From CAYHPR01 sp964358895 (GTDB lineage: Archaea > Micrarchaeota > Micrarchaeia > CABMEP01), in NCBI GenBank assembly GCA_964358895.1, contig CAYHPR010000007.1, positions 1 through 45,038 on the forward strand: a DNA stretch of 45,038 nt, given 5' to 3'. Below the pieces are notes generated by a model. The model was not told where the DNA came from. It did not search any database and saw only the letters and a program-made list of their open reading frames with translations. A program made the position numbers and the translations under genes. Every line of letters starts with the position of its first letter. Positions within the stretch are counted from its first letter, which is position 1. Below, one piece after another: positions 41,429 to 45,038 of this stretch.

Positions 41429-41761
41429 TTATTTTGTAGATCTTATTTTCCACCAAAGGTACAATGCGCCTATAAAAAGGAGTGAAGAAACAGTATGATC
41501 AAAAATGTGCAGTGGAATTGAAAGACCGGATGATAGAATTTTTTCATCTGCTAGGATATGTACCATAATATCTGCAAATGCAACTGAAGCGGCTATAAAA
41601 AACAGTATAACATAAACAGGTATCTTTCCGGTTTTACTCAAAAATCTTTCAAAATATAAAAGTGCTCCAATTGCAAAGCCATTAAGTAAAAGAACAAGGA
41701 TTGTATACAGCATATCACTGAATATGAATTCATTCAAAATAACTGTTTCTGCTACTACCAT
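41429..41761 (-). CDS. small polytopic membrane protein, KaiC/V4R operon
   Basis: 110 residues with about four hydrophobic helices (FSDMLYTILVLLLNGFAIGAL; VYVILFFIAASVAFADIMVH; LHIFDHTVSSLLFIGALYLWW). The histidines in VHIL, LHIFDH lie within or next to helices and could bind a metal or cofactor, which is speculative. No family recognised. It follows the seven-TM gene by 38 bases and is the last gene of the minus-strand operon. Confidence 0.62.
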   Translation of the reverse strand: MVVAETVILNEFIFSDMLYTILVLLLNGFAIGALLYFERFLSKTGKIPVYVILFFIAASVAFADIMVHILADEKILSSGLSIPLHIFDHTVSSLLFIGALYLWWKIRSTK

Positions 41762-41799
41762 AAATTGATTATATCCAAATGATTTAAAATGCCTTTATT

Positions 41800-42576
41800 T
41801 CAATCAACGTGTTCAGCTTTTACAATTCTGCCTGTTTCTATCAGATATCTTGAAGACTCAAATGCAGAGTATACTAGTAACAGAGAGAATGGAATTCTGA
41901 ATATATTTGAAGAAGGAGGCAAACCTAACAGGATAGTAACTACGTTAAAGATACCAACGAGTATAATTATCACAAAAACATAGGATATCCACATTGAATA
42001 TTTCTGCATAGTAGTATCTTGAAGTCTGTTCCTTACGTATACCATTGCATTTACAATTACTATTAGGTATGTAAACAACCCGACACCTATCAAAAACGTA
42101 AAGAGATTCTCAAGACTTGGAAATGGAAAGAGTGGAGAGAGGAATAGGACCGATGTAAGAAACACTAAAACATATTTTGTAATGTTACTTGCGCGTATAA
42201 GTTTAACTCTTTGTGGTGAAAAGTCATATCTTAAAACTATTGAGATTATACTGTCCACAAGTACATATGCACCAATAAGCGCAATTGCTCCGATCGGCCT
42301 TCTTATTAAGGAATATTGGTCATAACTAACTCCAAGGAAAGAGGCTACAGAGTCTATTTCAACAAAAATTAACGAAAATACAACAGTTATTACCGTCCAG
42401 AGAATTCTTCGCTTGTACAGATTATCTACTAAAATTTTATTTATGGTTAATCCTCTTACTATCACAAAAATCACAATGACGGGTAAAATCAGCGCTAGAG
42501 CGAAATAGAACGGAGCAGATAGCTCATGAAGCTGAGCCAGATAATTATACACTTCGGGTGTTAGCGAAACGACCAT
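41800..42576 (-). CDS. seven-TM membrane protein, KaiC/V4R operon
   Basis: 258 residues from the ATG at 42576 (a GTG three codons earlier is also in frame). Seven hydrophobic helices can be counted, at roughly 25-45, 60-80, 96-116, 133-152, 158-180, 198-220 and 227-245, joined by short loops, with a short charged C-terminus. The layout is like a sensory receptor or a small transporter, but no rhodopsin-type lysine motif or other signature is identified. It starts 1 base after the stop of the KaiC-like gene upstream, implying tight translational coupling and a shared role. Confidence 0.65.
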   Translation of the reverse strand: MVVSLTPEVYNYLAQLHELSAPFYFALALILPVIVIFVIVRGLTINKILVDNLYKRRILWTVITVVFSLIFVEIDSVASFLGVSYDQYSLIRRPIGAIALIGAYVLVDSIISIVLRYDFSPQRVKLIRASNITKYVLVFLTSVLFLSPLFPFPSLENLFTFLIGVGLFTYLIVIVNAMVYVRNRLQDTTMQKYSMWISYVFVIIILVGIFNVVTILLGLPPSSNIFRIPFSLLLVYSAFESSRYLIETGRIVKAEHVD

Positions 42577-42577
42577 A

Positions 42578-43264
42578 TTATTCACTCTCTAAACTTATTC
42601 CTCTATCAGTTACACTGAATCTGAAATAACGTGGAGGAGTTGGTAGTGAACGCATTTTCTTAATGCGTAACATGGTTTGAATTTCCCAATCCTTCTCGTA
42701 TGCTTTCATATCGATTACACCATCGCACAGCTGTTCGATAGAAACAACTGTCTGGGGATCGTGCATCCCGTCTTCAATAAGCATAACTGCAGTGATATCT
42801 GACTTTTTTAGTGTGCCAATTAATGCAGATAAAAATTTGTAAACTTCAGCAGAATTGTTTGACATCAAAGCTGGGGAAAGAATTGAAAAAACAAGCCTCA
42901 TTTTTTTCTTTTTATTTTTTTCAACAAAAGATTTGATAGCGGAGGAAACAGTAAATAACTCAGAGATGTCACAATTAACTACATTGCTTCCATCGCTTCC
43001 GTGTGGTCCGCTTGCGTCGATCCAAGTAAAGAGCTGAGGTGAGATAGCCATTCCATTGGCAGCAAATTCACTAACAATCTCTTCGATTGTTCTTCCTACA
43101 AAAACAAACGCACATGCCTCTCCTGCCTTAATTCCTGAAAAAAGAAAATGATAAGCTAGGACATCTTTACCTATACCTGGTGTTCCTTCTATTAATGTTA
43201 CTGACTTATCTGGCACGCCTCCTTTTAAGATGCCGTCAAGCTTTGCTATACCTATTGATTCCAT
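42578..43264 (-). CDS. KaiC-like protein with degenerate ATP site
   Basis: 228 residues, RecA/KaiC fold. GIAKLDGILKGGVPDKSVTLIEG is the KaiC-family start, but Walker A reads GTPGIGKD (27-34), so the Mg-binding Ser/Thr after GK is an Asp. The Walker B region reads MRLVFSILSPAL with no strand-end Asp. It can hardly hydrolyse ATP in the usual way and may serve as a regulatory partner of the intact KaiC-like ATPase encoded two genes upstream. It lies 15 bases after the V4R gene. Confidence 0.82.
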   Translation of the reverse strand: MESIGIAKLDGILKGGVPDKSVTLIEGTPGIGKDVLAYHFLFSGIKAGEACAFVFVGRTIEEIVSEFAANGMAISPQLFTWIDASGPHGSDGSNVVNCDISELFTVSSAIKSFVEKNKKKKMRLVFSILSPALMSNNSAEVYKFLSALIGTLKKSDITAVMLIEDGMHDPQTVVSIEQLCDGVIDMKAYEKDWEIQTMLRIKKMRSLPTPPRYFRFSVTDRGISLESE

Positions 43265-43279
43265 ACCGACCCGTCAGAG

Positions 43280-44062
43280 TTAAACATTCAACAGATGAAC
43301 TTTAAATTCACAAACAACATCGCCGATTCCCCAGCAACGTGTCTCAACAACGTTAACGTTTTCTTGATTAAAATAGGAGACATACGCTCCTCGAATCACA
43401 CCACGAGTAAGGTTACATAGTGGCTTACCGATAGGAGGAAGCCCATAACTAAATGCACTTTCATAAACACGAAATACTGCAAACAGATTCTTTTCTTTGG
43501 TATCCTTTGGCTCAAAAAATTCTGCAACACCCAATCCACTTGATTCGATGTATTTAACCACCGTTTGGGCAAGCTGTTTTTTGTCCTTAACTTTTCCAAT
43601 CTGCCGTCCGATTGTTTCTCCGGCTTGAGTTAATATTCTGTCTCGTTGATATTCACCAAGAACTTTTTCTGGAGCAAATATTCCTAGCTGTTGAACAATT
43701 GAAGTCTCAACTGTATCTCCGCTAGGCCGATGATATTCGGTTAACGTATAGCTCTCCCGACCTCCTCTTGTGATTATTGAAGCAGTATTCGAATTAGAAC
43801 CGGTTTTCTTCCCTAATTCTTCAATCAACTCTTTCAATTTGACACTAGCTGATGAAAGATCTCTTTCAAGCTTGTCTAACCTTCCACTTTCATGAACCAG
43901 CCTAATCCGACCGTCTTTGAAAACAATCATAAAAACAGAATCGATCTTAGCAAAAACAAAATTTGGATCCTTGTTTACTGTTTGAAAATAATCCGATTTT
44001 TGCAATTTAGATAGATTGATATCTTTACCAATATTGTATAAGTATGAAACTGCTTCAACCAT
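43280..44062 (-). CDS. V4R-domain sensor-like protein
   Basis: 260 residues. An N-terminal mixed domain (1-110; DPNFVFAKIDSVFMIVFKDGRIRLVHE) and a short coiled coil (LDKLERDLSSASVKLKELIEEL) precede the C-terminal V4R (4-vinyl reductase) domain, about 130-258. Recognisable V4R parts are VRVYESAFSYGLPPIGKPLC-type spacing, LTRGVIRGAYVS and VVETRCWGIGDVVCEFKV. V4R domains bind small hydrophobic molecules and occur in regulators. Two cysteines in ETRCWGIGDVVC match the domain's conserved Cys pair. It sits between two KaiC-like genes. Confidence 0.82.
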   Translation of the reverse strand: MVEAVSYLYNIGKDINLSKLQKSDYFQTVNKDPNFVFAKIDSVFMIVFKDGRIRLVHESGRLDKLERDLSSASVKLKELIEELGKKTGSNSNTASIITRGGRESYTLTEYHRPSGDTVETSIVQQLGIFAPEKVLGEYQRDRILTQAGETIGRQIGKVKDKKQLAQTVVKYIESSGLGVAEFFEPKDTKEKNLFAVFRVYESAFSYGLPPIGKPLCNLTRGVIRGAYVSYFNQENVNVVETRCWGIGDVVCEFKVHLLNV

Positions 44063-44080
44063 AATTTAACCTCTGATTAA

Positions 44081-44767
44081 TCAGTAAACTTTTTCACCTT
44101 GATAAACGGTGATACCTGAAGGCGTAAACTTCATTGGGACTAAATCTCTTGAGTGGTCTGTTCCTCGCATCTTAAGTATTTCAAGAGCTCTCACGCGCTT
44201 TTCAGCTTTTTCAAGATTGTAAAGGATAATAACTCCGTCTGCTGCGAATTGCTCGATAGAGTAATGGATCTTTCCGCGAACAGGGTAAGAAAGTTCTGCA
44301 GTCATAAGTATTGTAGCATCTAAATTTCTTGCAAAAGAAAGAAAATCAACTAGCTTCTTTCTAAATTCTAACGGATTATCAAAACTGAGCTTAAGGATAG
44401 TTGAGGAATCTATAACTAATCTCGTTGTCTTCATCTGTGTGCAGCATGCCTGTGCAATGTCGCTGAAAGAAGTAAAATCTGTTCTATCTGGTTTTATTAC
44501 AGATATAATTTTTTTGTCTATAAGATTCTTAAAATCAGTCCATTTAGGGAATGTTGCAATCGTATTTTCAATTACTACTTCAGGAGACTCCTCAAGCGTA
44601 ATGAATGCTCCCTTTTCTCCATTCAAAGCACCGCGGTATAAGTATTCCATACAAAAAGTTGTCTTACCCGTACCTGGCCCGCCAGTAACAAGAACATGTC
44701 TTTGTGCAGGTATGCCTCCATTCAACATCTCGTCAAGCCCATTAATTCCTGTCTTCACTCGTTTCAT
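44081..44767 (-). CDS. KaiC-like RecA-superfamily ATPase
   Basis: 228 residues, single KaiC domain. GINGLDEMLNGGIPAQRHVLV leads to Walker A GGPGTGKTT (29-37); Walker B is TRLVIDSSTIL. Further KaiC features are ITLEESPEVVIEN after the P-loop, the usual catalytic-glutamate position, and the C-terminal RALEILKMRGTDHSRDLVPM. It is an intact ATPase, unlike its neighbour at 42578. Many single-domain archaeal KaiC proteins act as signalling switches. It is probably in one operon with the HAD gene upstream (30 bases) and the V4R gene downstream. Confidence 0.88.
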   Translation of the reverse strand: MKRVKTGINGLDEMLNGGIPAQRHVLVTGGPGTGKTTFCMEYLYRGALNGEKGAFITLEESPEVVIENTIATFPKWTDFKNLIDKKIISVIKPDRTDFTSFSDIAQACCTQMKTTRLVIDSSTILKLSFDNPLEFRKKLVDFLSFARNLDATILMTAELSYPVRGKIHYSIEQFAADGVIILYNLEKAEKRVRALEILKMRGTDHSRDLVPMKFTPSGITVYQGEKVY

Positions 44768-44797
44768 ATAAACACCATAATAGTTTATTGATAAGGA

Positions 44798-45038
44798 TCA
44801 TTTAAATTTATTGAGTTTGTTTAAAACATTCGGCAATTCGCCTATATTTTTTATTATTACATTTGGTTTCACTGCATTTAACCGCTTCAATGCAAATTCA
44901 TTTGCTGCAACTCCAACCGTAAACATTCCTGCAGCTTTCCCTGCACGCATATCATCTGGATGGTCCCCAACGTAAACAGACTGAGATGGTTTGCACTTAA
45001 GTTTCGTCAGAGCAAATAGAATGGGTTCAGTAGAGGGC
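44798..45038 (-). CDS. HAD-superfamily hydrolase, C-terminal part only
   Basis: 80 codons of an open frame that enters from the right edge. Its sequence KPSQSVYVGDHPDDMRAGKA followed by AGMFTVGVAANEF is motif IV and the following loop of phosphoglycolate phosphatase-type HAD enzymes (GDxxxD with the metal-binding aspartates). The catalytic N-terminal half lies outside the window, so the substrate cannot be judged. It is on the same strand as, and directly upstream of, the KaiC-like gene. Confidence 0.8.
   Translation of the reverse strand, partial: PSTEPILFALTKLKCKPSQSVYVGDHPDDMRAGKAAGMFTVGVAANEFALKRLNAVKPNVIIKNIGELPNVLNKLNKFK

Overview
The window is a gene-dense, AT-rich chromosomal stretch of an archaeon. 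Evidence for this: an archaeal-type ATP-dependent DNA ligase, Rad50 and RadA, ribosomal protein L10e, a class I CCA-adding enzyme, the archaea-specific GatDE amidotransferase, a UbiA-type lipid prenyltransferase, KaiC-like ATPases, a tRNA with bulge-helix-bulge introns, and TATA boxes about 25 bases upstream of many start codons (leaderless mRNAs). Small intergenic gaps and many short membrane proteins would suit a DPANN lineage such as Diapherotrites or Micrarchaeota, but that placement is a guess; sequence alone does not settle it.

Layout. 1-13 kb: information processing and nucleotide metabolism (DNA ligase, Ham1-like pyrophosphatase, NDP kinase, OB-fold protein, dCTP deaminase, a tRNA-Gly(CCC) with two introns, aspartate kinase, a secreted Lon-like protease, UbiA prenyltransferase, Mut7-C protein, Rad50, enolase). 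12-18 kb: poorly known secreted or membrane proteins, including a two-gene block (16.1-17.8 kb) that looks richer in GC. 18-29 kb: translation genes: a CCA-adding enzyme interrupted by an in-frame UGA, gatCAB, L10e, a VapBC pair, then gatDE and a glycosyltransferase. 30-37.8 kb: an eight-gene minus-strand locus resembling a type IV secretion/DNA-transfer pilus: three VirB2/TrbC-like pilins, a VirB3/VirB4-N-like membrane protein, a VirB4/HerA-type ATPase, a two-TM protein, a coiled-coil/winged-helix protein and an 891-codon two-TM protein. 37.8-41.4 kb: a GT39-type transferase overlapping an HprK-like P-loop protein, then RadA. 41.4-45 kb: a minus-strand operon with two KaiC-like ATPases, a V4R-domain protein, a seven-TM protein and a small membrane protein, preceded by a HAD hydrolase that runs off the window.

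How they fit. GatCAB plus GatDE implies indirect synthesis of Gln-tRNA, and possibly Asn-tRNA. The tRNA gene lacks an encoded CCA, so CCA-adding activity should be needed, which makes the interrupted cca gene notable. The pilus locus has no relaxase, VirD4-like coupling protein or integrase in view; it looks like a resident chromosomal system comparable to archaeal Ced/Ted DNA-import machines rather than an integrated plasmid. All three pilins carry a cysteine pair exactly 74 residues apart. The ATPase gene is preceded by 18-bp tandem palindromic repeats and by a leader motif also found before gatC and the L10e gene.

No gene-free stretch exceeds 300 bases. No CRISPR array, rRNA, insertion sequence or replication origin was recognised.
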